A stretch of 64,000 nucleotides of DNA, taken from assembly GCA_025531455.1 (NCBI GenBank), contig JAMYHL010000025.1:124001-188000 (forward strand), in the 5' to 3' direction. Of this stretch, positions 1 to 10,500 are shown piece after piece. The position numbers were made by a program, and so were the translations under genes. Every line of letters begins with the position of its first letter. The stretch's first letter is position 1. Source of the stretch: Apiotrichum sp. Y4204. Taxonomy: Eukaryota; Basidiomycota; Tremellomycetes; Trichosporonales; Trichosporonaceae. The notes beneath the pieces are model-generated. The model made no database searches. It had not been told where the DNA came from and saw only the letters and a list, made by a program, of their open reading frames with translations.

Positions 1-2402
1 TCGGCCCCCATTCACGACCAGTCTCCTATCCGTGTTGTCCTCTAGTCCTATCTGCACTGCGTCTATATCTGATGCACATTTTTCTGTACTGTGGTTTGAG
101 AGTGAGCGCTCCTGGGGATTGTTGATGAGCGGCGCTACTGATGGCAGATTTTCAGATCGCAGGACGCAGACTTCCATATGCACGTGTACTGTACGGCCGC
201 CGGGACGTACGGAACGTGTATCGCGTTAGAACTCCGGTTAGTCTCCTCGGCGCCGTGCCTTTTCGCCTAATTATTCTGATAGTTAGCAAAACTCAAAATT
301 TGCTCCGAGTCGTCCCGAGCCGGGCGGCGCCACATGCCGCAATCCGCGACGCGTCGGCCGGCTCTGATCCGCCACCGGCTTGGCGTGGGGTGCGGGCGGC
401 GTGTGCGGCGCACGAGACGCGGTAAGGCGGGCGGCCGAGCCGGCGCAGCGCGCCGGGCCCGAGTACCGAGCAAAGAGCGACAAGTGCGATCCGGCACTCC
501 ATACAGTCTAGACATGAAAACCTGTCTTCGGGAATGATAACAGATACGCTCCGAGACGAGTTTCCGTTCGGTCAGCTGACGCCGCCACACCCTTTATCAG
601 CGTGTATCAGCGGCAACCTCCGATCGCGGCCGTCGGATCGCGGCCCGCGGTGCGGCGGAGCGCCTCGTGGGTGGAGCGTGCCTGTTACGTTGGCCCCGGC
701 GCAAGAGCGGCATCGGAACGGGGACAAGGGCGCAGAAGGCGCCGTTATGCTGCTAACAACCCCACTGATTCCCGGAATATGCATCCAGCCAGCCCATTCC
801 GTCCGCCGCCGAACATACGTTTTCGCAACTCCGCCCCAGCTCCGGCTTCGCCACAGTTCCCTCCTCTGCAGGAACGGTTCCTCGACGCGTCGGGCGATAG
901 TGGGGCCGCGCGGCGCGGGGGATAAACAGGCTGAACAGAGATGGGGCTGTCGCGCGGCTGTGCGGAGGTTTCAGTGACATTGCGGACGTCTGCCGGGTGG
1001 GAATAGGACCGGCACAGTGTATCTGTAGCTCTACGCAGTGGCACCGTCACATCCTCCCGATCTATGTGTAGCCCAGTGTTGATCCGCGAGTTTGAGTTGG
1101 AGCGCATGTCACACCATGGCCCAGGCTTGGCATTGCACGGCAACACTTGTTCGGCCATGGAATGGGAACGCAACTCCTCATTCGGGCACCGGGACTCCAC
1201 AGTCGAGGAGATGCTCCCCTCGTTGCTGAGCGCGTCGCACGTTGTGGACTGTCGCGGAGCCCCAGGAGCCTCCTTGTATACTTGTCCAGCTACTCATTGA
1301 CCGGAAAACTGACATGTCGAGATGCGTTCACCTTTGCTTTTGACCCTTGACTGGCCATGTGGGGATGGAAAACAGGATGCACGTTATCCAATGTCTCTCT
1401 CTACTAGGTGCCCCGGTGGTCGATGCCTCTCGATGGTTCCTGTCCCTCGATGCCCTCCGCTCGATGCCAGACTGCAGCCGCTGAGCTGCGACGGGGTCCA
1501 CAGCAAATGTACTGTACCAATGCGGAGCCCCCGTCTCTCTGGGTCATACGATGCCCAGCGAGCGTTGTATGCCCGGCTGGAAGGGTCGCGAGGTGTTTTG
1601 TAGATGCGGCGGTGCATCGGACACGGCTCAAGGCCGAGACTTGAGAATCTGTCATCTCTCATGGCGGTTAGGAGCCACTGGGACAGGGCTTTGTACGCCT
1701 TCATAACTGTCAGAGGAGGAAGACTGCTGTGGGTCGCGCTTTGGTTGCGAATGAAGTCAATGCTATGGTAAACGAATCAGCGTACATCAGTCGCACGGTC
1801 GATGATGATCAGTGGCTCAGCGCGTATCAGACATCCACGGTCCACCCTGGGCACGTCACCAACTCCCACTCCATCCACCCTCCCCATGCTCCCCTCCCCA
1901 TGCTCCCCTCCTTCGACTCATATACACACAAGCTGCATAACACGCATAAACAACGGTGATAAATTGGCCCTCAGTGAACTGTCAGACAGACCGACACTCG
2001 GCATTAACCAGGACGACAAGCGCCACTAGGGTCTCCGAGCTTGACTCTATTGTGTTGGCAATTCTCATCATCGGGTAGGAATGGGAGGAAGGATGAATGG
2101 GATGGGATGGGGGAGATGGAGGAGCGCAGCCGCGTAGCCGGGCAGTCCCCGAGTGGAATCTGAGCGGGACGCGAGGTCGACCGCCGTATACGCCGCGCTA
2201 GCTGTGCGGTTGTGCGGGATATTCTTGCATGCTGTGGGTGAGTGATGAGACGGAAATGATGAAGATGGAGGAAACAAGAAGACGGACGCGTTCAACATTT
2301 TTATACCACCCACAGGATGCACAAATGGCTACGTCCCGTGGTCGACCATTTTTTTTTCGTTCCTGGGTCCTCGCACCAACTCATGGTCTCTACTTTTCCA
2401 CG
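1..2402. other. stretch without a recognisable gene
   Basis: The open frames here are short, overlap on both strands and show no protein motif I recognise. A 14-nt unit repeats twice at 1881-1908 and a TCACGTGA octamer lies at 2410-2417. I see no tRNA, rRNA or transposon ends. Confidence 0.5.
1881..1908. repeat. tandem repeat, 14-nt unit x2
   Basis: The unit tccccatgctcccc occurs twice in direct succession with no mismatch. Confidence 0.85.
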
Positions 2403-2730
2403 TCATTCCTCACGTGACTTGATGAACGCCCCAGGATGGGTGCGCTGTGTCGCGTAATGAGTCCTACCACGGGCACACACAGGGTCCATGTAGGCAACGA
2501 CGACAGCCTTGAGGTCGTAGCCAGCGACCTCTGCACCGTGGGCTACGAGTAGCACACCGCGGTGGAGCTTGGGCAGCGATTCGAGCCAGCCCGTCCACAA
2601 TCGTGGACTGGGGTAGCCGGTGTGGCGGTTCTCGAGTTGTACCTCATGTTCTCGTCCTTGACGGGAGGACGACTTGGCGAGTAGGGAGCCGCCGCACGCA
2701 GATGACCAAGGGAGGCGGTCAGGTCAAGGG
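2403..2730 (-). pseudogene. possible coding remnant or unlinked exon
   Basis: On the minus strand a frame stays open for about 105 codons, from just after a TGA near 2730 to a TGA at 2403. It has codon choice typical of real genes here (runs of GTC, CTC, AAG, GAC, TAC) and a plausible hydrophobic core reading RGVLLVAHGAEVAGYDLKAV. The frame has no good start codon of its own. A GTGAGG donor-like site sits just before its stop. It may be an exon of a gene whose other exons I could not find, or the relic of one. I do not recognise the protein, and no function is proposed. Confidence 0.3.
2410..2417. promoter_or_regulatory. TCACGTGA octamer (bHLH/Cbf1-type site)
   Basis: A perfect palindromic TCACGTGA. 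In yeasts this is the core of Cbf1/CDEI sites; function here is not shown. Confidence 0.3.
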
Positions 2731-3046
2731 AGAGGAAGGAGGTGTATAGAATAGGCATGGCGCACCCAACAGCCTATCCAGTCTCGAAACATGATCATAA
2801 CCTCGTAATATTACACACAGTCCTTGCCTACGCGTGCGACCTTACACCCGTCGCCCACCATCAACACCAAACACGAGCTGCTAGTTTGGCGTGATACGGG
2901 TAGGCTGCAATCAATAGGAACTGTGCGTCAGATTCAATGGAAGACGGAAGCCGTAAGTTGTGCCTCAGTGCCCCTGCGCAGCGCTCTTGGCGTTAACAAC
3001 TCTTCGCGTCAGTCGGTCACCGCACGCCATACGCCTGCATCTATCT

Positions 3047-4349
3047 CTAAATCTTGTTCTTCCCGCTCTCGAGGCCCTCAACAAAGGCGACCACCTCGTC
3101 CCAGTTCGCGACGCGCGTGACGCCGTCCGGCAGCCATCCCGTGTCGATGCGCATGCCGCGGCGCGCCTTGCACTCGACAAGCACGCCCTGCTCCTCGCGC
3201 TCAACATAGATGAGCTTGTCGTGCGGGTGGGCCGTGCACTCGCCGTGCGGGGGGATAATTTCCAGGTTCCACGGGTACGAGCCGAAGAGGAGGACGGGGG
3301 CGGGCGGGTCGGCCGCCGCGGCCGCGAGCGCGTTCTCTGCTGAGTCGTCCACTAGCAGCATTGCTCCGGTTTGGCGCATCACCTGCCGTCGTTAGTACTG
3401 GGCAGGACAGGAGAGACTCACCTCATGCTTTGTGCGCTTCTTGTGGCTCACTACCTCGCGCCGTGCGGCGTGCTCCGCATGGGAGGGCATGGTCGCGGGG
3501 ATGAGGTGGTTGAATGCCCCTGTAAAGTGGAGCTCCTCAAAGACTGGTGTGAGCGGAGAAGTGTGGGCAGATGGGTCTAGACGCGCATGACCATCGCTTA
3601 CACTTTGTACTCACTATCGGGGAGATATGTAGAGAGCCACTTCTCCGTGCCCTCGCGCTGCGACTCGCTGCGCGCAGTAATGACAATGAGCGTGTATCCC
3701 ATCTCTTTGAGCTTGAGCAGCCCCTCACGCGCACCGGGCACCGGGCGCGGCTTGTCCATCAGGCCGGCGCGATACAGCTGGCCCTGGGGGTTAGCGTGGA
3801 GTAGGGAGTCTCTTTGCGCGTGGGCTGCCGTTGTTGGAGTTCTCTCAGCAGCAATTCTCGCCCACTCACAACCATGTCGACCGTCTCAGTCTGCGTGCCC
3901 CACCCGCGGTTATGCCAGTAGAGGTAGTGTTCAAACTCCTCGAGCTTGATGGGCGGGTTCGCGCGGTCCGGGAAGAGCTCGCGGTGCACTGCGGTCAGGA
4001 CGGAGATACACGAGAAAGGGCAGTCCTGATTATGCACGGCCCATCCTCGGCCGTTGACTCACTCTCCACTATCGTCGCGTTGGTGTTACTGCCGTCAGCT
4101 CTCCTATAATGTAGTCTTCCTCCCCATCCCCAACTCTCGTACTCACCACAAAACATCGTCCATATCAATAGCGAGCACACCCTTGCTCGCCCTTCCGTTC
4201 CCATTGCCGTTGCCATTCATCGTCCCGTCCGCGCGAATCGTCAGCGGATCAGCGTGCGGCGCATCGTCCTCGCACGCCTCGACGTCCGGCATCGGGTCCT
4301 GCGCCGGGTCGTACTGCGCCGCCGTTGGGGGTGCGGTCGGGGCGCTCAT
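3047..4349 (-). CDS. HAD-superfamily phosphatase, NT5C (5'(3')-deoxyribonucleotidase)-like
   Basis: Six exons: 4349-4147, 4088-4063, 3988-3870, 3783-3615, 3543-3422 and 3382-3047. All join in phase to give about 324 aa. The HAD motifs are in order: motif I DMDDVLCNTN (the first Asp is the nucleophile, the second the general acid), motif II within LIVITARSE, a lysine-rich stretch (SHKKRTKHE) where motif III is expected, and motif IV LLVDDSAENA. The second exon is only 26 nt and completes motif I (CNTNATIVE), so annotation software could easily miss it. The N-terminal 55 residues are low complexity (a run of Asn-Gly). The family dephosphorylates nucleotides or other small phosphate esters. The substrate cannot be read from sequence, so 'NT5C-like' describes fold similarity. 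The last intron carries a textbook TACTAAC branch point. Confidence 0.8.
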
Positions 4350-5043
4350 AGTTGGCGGGAAGGAGGGGAAATTGATATGCTGCGAGGGGGAGTGTCGGGG
4401 GTACGAAGCGGCGCCAGTCGTTGCCTTACTTCGGTGAGGTTAGATGCGAAAGTGATGTACGGTTGCGATGGGATCGCAATGGCACGTTTGTTATTGTTGG
4501 AAGTTGGTGGAGCAGACGTCAAAGGGTGAGTGGCGGTCGGCCAGTGGGGTCGGCGTCCTCCGTAGCTCCGTCAAGGAGTGGGCTCGTTTCGAGTCGACGG
4601 CGCCGCGGTTGAATCCCGAGTCCCTCTGCCGCAGCTTGCACTCTCTTCGATCTTCCACGGATCAAACCTGCTGTACACCAAACACGACACGCAGCTAGAA
4701 TGCAACATGCATATCCAGTTCACACTCGCATGCATACCCTTGGCTCGGGCGCGTGGGGCGCTCTCCGCGTATTCAGTGTGGCATGTGTGGCTTTTCGGTG
4801 TGACAATGCCGCCGCAACCAGCTGCCGTTGCGCCCACTTTGAGATGCTGATTGCCAGCAAGATGCAAGATTGTTTAATCAGGAGGATCCCAGACTAGGCA
4901 GTGGAGGAGACGAGTATCGATCCGTGTCGATCCCGGCAATGCTCATGGTCCGAGGCTAGGTGCAGGTCCTCATCTTGCCCACCGGGCGCACAGGCGCATA
5001 TCCACCTCCGAACCCCGATCCAATACTTCCCGGATCTACATGA
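4350..5043. other. intergenic, 5' of the HAD phosphatase and 3' of MYH
   Basis: About 690 nt between two genes that both run on the minus strand. It should hold the promoter of the phosphatase gene and the 3' end of the glycosylase gene. I see no further coding sequence or clear TATA element. Confidence 0.5.
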
Positions 5044-6270
5044 CTACTTTCGTTTCCGTTTCCCGCCGCTCCCGCCGCTCTCAAACGTCCCCCAGGCGCC
5101 ATACACCGCGGCCCAGACTTTCTTCACGCCTGTCCCGACATTCGCGGACAGTACGCCCGCCTCGTCGAGCCACACCAACCCCTTCCCGATGGTCGGGGGC
5201 GCGGCGGAGGTGATAACCATGTGCTGCGCGTGGTATGTCATGTTGATGTGGCTGAAGATGTGGGGCACCGCTGCGGAAGCGGTATGTGAGCGAGTAGTAG
5301 CTGTATCTCCGACAAGCGACCGGACGTGCTGCTTGCCCTGCTCGAGACGGTCAGCATCGGTGACGGGCACAGTCGGCGGCTCGAACAATCCCGCGAGAAG
5401 ACCTGTGGTCAGTCCTTCAGCCCTCCAAACTCAAACGTACCCTTCTCCGGCCGCTTGGCAAAGAGCCACCGACGCCCCTCCTCCCCCCTCCATTCCGTCA
5501 CGACCACAATCTCCTGCTCTTCGCGCGACGCCTTTTTGACCTTTTTCATCGGGAAGGCAGTGACGAGCAGCGGCGCAGGGAGGGGGTGGCAGAGGTCACA
5601 CGCGTCGCCGTCCTGCGGGAGCGGATCCGGGTGGTTGTCGCACTCGGTGCGCGCGGCACACACTCCCGCAAGGGGACAGTCGCGACATGTTGGGCGGGGA
5701 CGGCACACGGTCGCGCCGAGCTCCATCAGTGCCTGGTTCCAGTCGCCTGCGATGCCGGGCTCGTCGGGGAGGGCGGAGACGAGTTCGGCCGCCGCGTCCC
5801 ATAGAAACCGCACGGTTGCCGGCGCGGTCTGCGGCGCGTGCACGCCCAGCAGGCGGGTAAGCACGCGGTGGATGTTGCCGTCGACCTGGAGTGAGAAAGG
5901 GGAGATACGGCACACTCACGATCGGCGTCCGCACACCGTACGCAATGGAGCAGATGGCCCCGGCGGTATACCGTCCCACGCCGGGGATGTGTTTCTCGAG
6001 CGTCTCCGGGTCCGATGGCAGTCTCCCTGGAGAATCAGCCAGCGACCCAGGCATTCCAGGAACACTCACCGCCATACTTGTCCATCACGGCCTGCGCACC
6101 GGCAAGCAGCCCCCTCGCGCGGCGGTAGTATCCCAGCCCGCCTGTATGTCAGCCAAGATTCCAGATTTCAGATACAACGCACGCCATGCAGCATTCACGT
6201 CCTCGACGCCCGCGCGTGCGAGGTCCGCAATCGTCGGCCAGCGCGCGAGCCATGCCCGCCAGTACGTTAT

Positions 6271-6309
<39 letters not shown>

Positions 6310-6809
6310 TACTGGTGTCAGCCCACAGTTGGGGAAGCGAGCGTACCCCAGACTTCGTACGCGCGCTGGGCCTTCTGTTCATCGCTCAGACTCGGATCAT
6401 AGGCCTGGCGCCACGGCATGGCGCGCTCGTCGCTGCACGTCAGCCCAGCCCTGTCATACTACACGCACCGCACGCGGTCAAACCACTCCAGGAGCGCAGC
6501 TTGGGCGCCAACGACGGCAGACGTCGCGTGGTATTCCCGCCCATGGGGGCGGGGGACGCAGTCTTCGATATCCGGTACTTCTGCGTCTGTGGCAGGGGGG
6601 CGTTTGCGCTTCCTTGCCCTCGCCGGCTCTGACGGCGGTGACGGCGAGGACGAGGGGGCAGGGGAAGGCGAGGGTGAAGGCGATAAGTGGCTCGACGCGC
6701 GGGATGAGGGCGAGAAGGCGTCCGCCTCGCCCTCGTCGTCGCTTAAGGCCTGGGCTGAGCGCGCTGCGAGGCGGGCCTTTGCTGCTGCTGCGCGGACTGG
6801 GCGGGTCAT
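5044..6809 (-). CDS. MYH1: A/G-specific adenine DNA glycosylase (MutY/MYH homologue)
   Basis: Removes adenine mispaired with 8-oxoguanine in base excision repair. Seven exons (6809-6469, 6432-6347, 6311-6183, 6141-6070, 6026-5920, 5885-5441, 5402-5044) splice in phase to 512 aa. After a charged, Ser/Pro-rich N-terminal region of about 100 residues, the catalytic domain has [13 protein letters not shown] (catalytic Glu145), GLGYY (wedge Tyr), the helix-hairpin-helix [11 protein letters not shown], and VDGNIHRV with catalytic Asp247. Four cysteines follow for a [4Fe-4S] cluster (306, 312, 315, 321). The C-terminal part ([15 protein letters not shown] onward) matches the NUDIX-like 8-oxoG recognition domain. 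The C-terminus ends in a basic KRKRK, a possible nuclear signal. An in-frame ATG 90 nt further upstream exists, but the region between it and the chosen start looks like leader. The first cysteine gap is one residue shorter than usual. Confidence 0.93.
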
Positions 6810-7410
6810 GAGATCATGAGTGAGTGGATGTGGACAAGAAACGAACGCGACTAACCCATCCCGACGCGTTTGCAGTGATCCTGAATTTGGCGGAACCAAA
6901 CAACTGTTCTGAATCTCAATCTCACAATCTCACAATCACACAATCCCCGCATGCTCTCTATCTCCCACACACTCTCCGATCTCCCGAGTAAAGACTGATG
7001 CATGAAACCTCTACACCTCACCACACATGTTTTTTAAGACCTGGACTGCAGTGCATACCGCTATGACGCAGACGCAGCACAGGAGGGTGCCGCCTACACG
7101 AGCTACAGCTGCCCTGTTTGTATCAAAGTTATAAACTGTTTTTGGTGTTTGTGGACTTTTCTGCAGTGGTTACGTAGGGACGTGGAAAAGAGGGGTTGGA
7201 GGAAGGGGAGGGGGAGGGGGACATCGTCGACGGGGGTCGGGGAGTCTACCTACGGGGAGGGGTATATGACTGGCACAAAAGTACAGGCACGCGCGCTCAA
7301 AGGTCATCACGCTCCCAGGTTGATGACCGTGCTCGGCCCAGTGTCCAGAATAGCGCGACAGCGCGTAGTGAATGTGGTCAGGCTCGACGGAACGCTAGCA
7401 TGCGAGCATA
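6810..7410. other. intergenic, MYH promoter side
   Basis: About 600 nt between the MYH start and the stop of the cyclin-box gene. It is rich in short A/C and G/A runs (ggaggaagggg at about 7200). No gene seen. Confidence 0.5.
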
Positions 7411-10400
7411 CTAGTACCACGCGTTCTGGTCGCACGTGGTGCTGACTAGAACGGTGGGCGACGGGGGACGCTCGCCGCAGCTGGGTCCCACTTGGTTGGG
7501 GCGCCAGACCTGCACATGGCCGGTCGGCGTGTTGGGGGTGCCGCCCTCTGAAGACGGAGAGAAGAGCGGGTTCAAGCCGCGGGGCTCGAGGGCAGGGACG
7601 TTCATGCTGGACCTGGGACCATGACCAGCGGATCCATACTGCTGCGACTGGCCAAAGGGATCGAACTGCCCGACGTGCTCAACGGGGGTAGGGGGCGGAA
7701 CGTAGCGCTCGCGGAAGTAGCCGGGGTGGCGGTACCTACGCGCCAGCACGTTCCCCTCGCGGGGGCGCAGTGGCGCCTTGGTGGGCAACACCTGCCCAGG
7801 GCGAGCAGTCACCGGCGACAGACGAGCCAGAGGCGGCCTGGCGGAGAGAAGCTGAGCCGCAAAGGTCATGTTCAGCGGGTTGGTAGACGGCCATGCGGAG
7901 TTAGGGGGGACGGAGAGCGGCTCCGCATGTTGTTGCGCCGGGTACTGCGGGATCACAACAGACAGAGATGCACCGGGAGCATCGCCCGGGTAGAACTGAA
8001 CTTGGTTGGTGTTGTTGGTGGTTGACGTTTGGCTGACACTCTTGCGCGGAGTCGGGAAGCGGTATGGGGCGTCCGTCATGAGCGCAGCCAACGTTTCGAA
8101 ACGGTTGAGCACAGGGCGCACACGAGCGAGCTGCACAGGGGAACGGGGTACAGCGCGCGGGTGGCGCAGGTTGGACGGGTTGTGGTGGTGGTACTCGTCA
8201 ACCCGGGTGACATTGCGCCCATTGATAGCAGGCATGGGGAAGTGCCCAGCGCCATCGTAGGGCTCATAGTCGTCATCGTCGTCGTAAAAGACGGGGGCAA
8301 GGGGGTCCCGGTCGCTGTCAGGAGCTTGAGCAACAGCGACAAGAGCAGCCTTGAGAGCAGGCGCCGAGACGGGTTGGTGAGCCTCTTGCTGAACTAGCTT
8401 GATGGGAGAGGGCTCTATGAAGACGGGCTGGGGAAAGTTGCCAGCACCGTCAAACTCTTCGTACTCATCGTCGTCGTCGCCACACGGAGGAATGTTCTCC
8501 TTGTCGGTGACCATGCGCGACGTGTCAACACTGTCCCTGTCAAAGGACAGCTTGCGGTGCGCCGCCCTCCAGTGTGAGTCGTACTCGACATTCGAGTTGA
8601 CAATGCCGCGAGCAGTGGTGACCATCTTGTGGCAAACCTCGAGCAGGGTCCAGTTGATCCCGGCGTCCTCGATGCGGAGGCGGGCAACGTTGGAGTAAAG
8701 GTTGCTGCAATGGTCAAGCCAAGTCTTGGGCGCAATGGTGACGGAGTGGCGAAGAGAAGAAAGCGCATAGCGTTCCATAAGGCGGGCCTGGGGGCGGAGC
8801 ACCATGCAGGCATCCGCCCAGGCAGACAGCGCCCAGTGGTTGTCGGAAACACACATATCGGCAAGGTAAAGGCCGATCATGACAAGCCGGCGCTCAGCGG
8901 CAAACGATTCACCGGGGTTTGAGAACGAAAGAAGCTGGCGGAGCTCCTTTCCGAATTCGCCATCGACCTCGTGCACAGAGACGCTGTCGATGAACCAAGC
9001 GGCTGCGACGATGGTCTCGATGGCAAGCTCCTTTTCGTAAATGAGATGGACAAGGAAATTGACAAACTGGGGGTCTGGCTTGATGACAGGACCGGCACCG
9101 TGGGTGTCGAGGACCTTGTACGGGTCAGAGGGGATCTGGCCGTAAACGCGGTGGGGCCGGATGGGAGTCGAGGGACGAGGGCTGCTGATCCACGTGGGCT
9201 CAAAGTGGCTTGCACCGCTCATGCGCTTCGCAGAACGGTCGACAACACCGCCCAGATCCCACTCATCAGCATCGGCATCATGCCGAGCGGGTTCAGGGTA
9301 CGCGAGACGACCGATAACATGGATGGCGAGCCAGTAGCACATGGCGCGCACAGACGCCTCGTTGATGGTGACGGTCTCGCGAGCAAAGGCAAGCGCCGGG
9401 GGCATCTCGGGGGTAGGGGTTTTGGCGTCCACGGCGGGGAATGAGAACTGGTGAGGCTCAGCCTGGTCAACATCTGGAGCCTGGTCGATATGCAGAGCGT
9501 CGATTTGCATCAGGTCAGCCTCCGAGGAAACATCGCTAAAGCTGTCGCAGTCGCAGTCGAGGCTGTCGTCGATCAGGTCCTGGACGTAGTGGGGAACGTC
9601 CGACTCGAGCTCGTTGTCAACCAGAGAAATGTCAGACTCCAAGGTGGGATCAGCCTTGGACCTGTTGCTCGCTGAGCGCGACATGCTAACGTCCGAACGT
9701 GCTGAATGCCACGTAGTGGTGGGGCCGGAATTGCCGCGCGACATCACACTAGGACCCGGCTGCGGCTGCAGACGAGAGATGCAAGGACCGGCAGGACGAA
9801 TTACCTGGTCCCACGCGGTGTCCTTGATGATGGAGCCGCCAGCAGGGACTGTCGTAATGGGCGCTACGGGCTTAATGTCAGTCATTGCCCAAGGGCAACG
9901 ACTTACCGAGACATTGACAACACCAGAGCGAGCGCCCCCCAGAGGAGAGGTAATCGTACGCTCTGACGTGCGGCTAGTCTGGCACGTGTGAGTACAGGCA
10001 CCTCGAGTACCGTTTGTGACGCTCACCGTGCCCGCAAAGAGGGGCGGGTTGGCAGAGTAGCGGGCTTGGATGGAGCGGCGGTGCTCGGCTGGTTGTCTGT
10101 GCTGCCGGTTCTGGCGGAGATGCTCGGCGGCATACCGGGTCCGGAACTCGGTGGCGAGACTGTTGACGTGATGGTCAAACTTTGCCACAGCCTCTTGCTC
10201 GTTAGGACAAGTGGCGTGCCTACGAAGGTTTGTCGTCATCCGTTGCAGCTTGAGCTTTTCGGTGAAGATCCACTCCATGTCATCAGTCTCCGGACGAGTG
10301 CCGACGTCGACTACGTCACGGGGAAGACGATACGAGCGGCGCTGCGCGGCCTGGCGGTCCAGCTCTGCAGTGAGGTTGTCGAGAAGCTGCTTCTGGACCG

Positions 10401-10500
10401 TGGTGCGGCTGATGGAGCCGGGGCTTGGGTGAGAAGGAAAGGTGTTGAGGCAGGGCCCCCCAGCCCCGGTGGGGTGGGGAGGGGGGAGTACCGCCGACAT
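7411..10500 (-). CDS. large protein with probable cyclin box
   Basis: One long frame encodes 1029 aa from the ATG at 10500. The frame extends 58 codons upstream to another ATG at 10674, but that part reads like 5' leader. Most of the protein is disordered, Pro/Ser-rich and acidic. Roughly residues 475-620 form a helical block (FLVHLIYEKELAIETIVAAAWFID, then RLVMIGLYLADMCVSDNHWALSAWADA), which resembles the cyclin N-terminal fold of Pcl/Pho80-type fungal cyclins. If so, it would partner a cyclin-dependent kinase. Acidic segments DDDDEYEEFDGAGNFP and DDDDDYEPYDGAGHFP look like two copies of one motif. Two stretches have good intron signals but are multiples of three and open: GTGAGC at about 10026 (48 nt) and GTAAGT at about 9908 (36 nt to the nearest AG). 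They may be spliced out or read through. The cyclin assignment is moderate; that this is a gene is firm. Confidence 0.7.
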   Translation of the reverse strand: MSAVLPPPHPTGAGGPCLNTFPSHPSPGSISRTTVQKQLLDNLTAELDRQAAQRRSYRLPRDVVDVGTRPETDDMEWIFTEKLKLQRMTTNLRRHATCPNEQEAVAKFDHHVNSLATEFRTRYAAEHLRQNRQHRQPAEHRRSIQARYSANPPLFAGTVSVTNGTRGACTHTCQTSRTSERTITSPLGGARSGVVNVSVSRCPWAMTDIKPVAPITTVPAGGSIIKDTAWDQVIRPAGPCISRLQPQPGPSVMSRGNSGPTTTWHSARSDVSMSRSASNRSKADPTLESDISLVDNELESDVPHYVQDLIDDSLDCDCDSFSDVSSEADLMQIDALHIDQAPDVDQAEPHQFSFPAVDAKTPTPEMPPALAFARETVTINEASVRAMCYWLAIHVIGRLAYPEPARHDADADEWDLGGVVDRSAKRMSGASHFEPTWISSPRPSTPIRPHRVYGQIPSDPYKVLDTHGAGPVIKPDPQFVNFLVHLIYEKELAIETIVAAAWFIDSVSVHEVDGEFGKELRQLLSFSNPGESFAAERRLVMIGLYLADMCVSDNHWALSAWADACMVLRPQARLMERYALSSLRHSVTIAPKTWLDHCSNLYSNVARLRIEDAGINWTLLEVCHKMVTTARGIVNSNVEYDSHWRAAHRKLSFDRDSVDTSRMVTDKENIPPCGDDDDEYEEFDGAGNFPQPVFIEPSPIKLVQQEAHQPVSAPALKAALVAVAQAPDSDRDPLAPVFYDDDDDYEPYDGAGHFPMPAINGRNVTRVDEYHHHNPSNLRHPRAVPRSPVQLARVRPVLNRFETLAALMTDAPYRFPTPRKSVSQTSTTNNTNQVQFYPGDAPGASLSVVIPQYPAQQHAEPLSVPPNSAWPSTNPLNMTFAAQLLSARPPLARLSPVTARPGQVLPTKAPLRPREGNVLARRYRHPGYFRERYVPPPTPVEHVGQFDPFGQSQQYGSAGHGPRSSMNVPALEPRGLNPLFSPSSEGGTPNTPTGHVQVWRPNQVGPSCGERPPSPTVLVSTTCDQNAWY

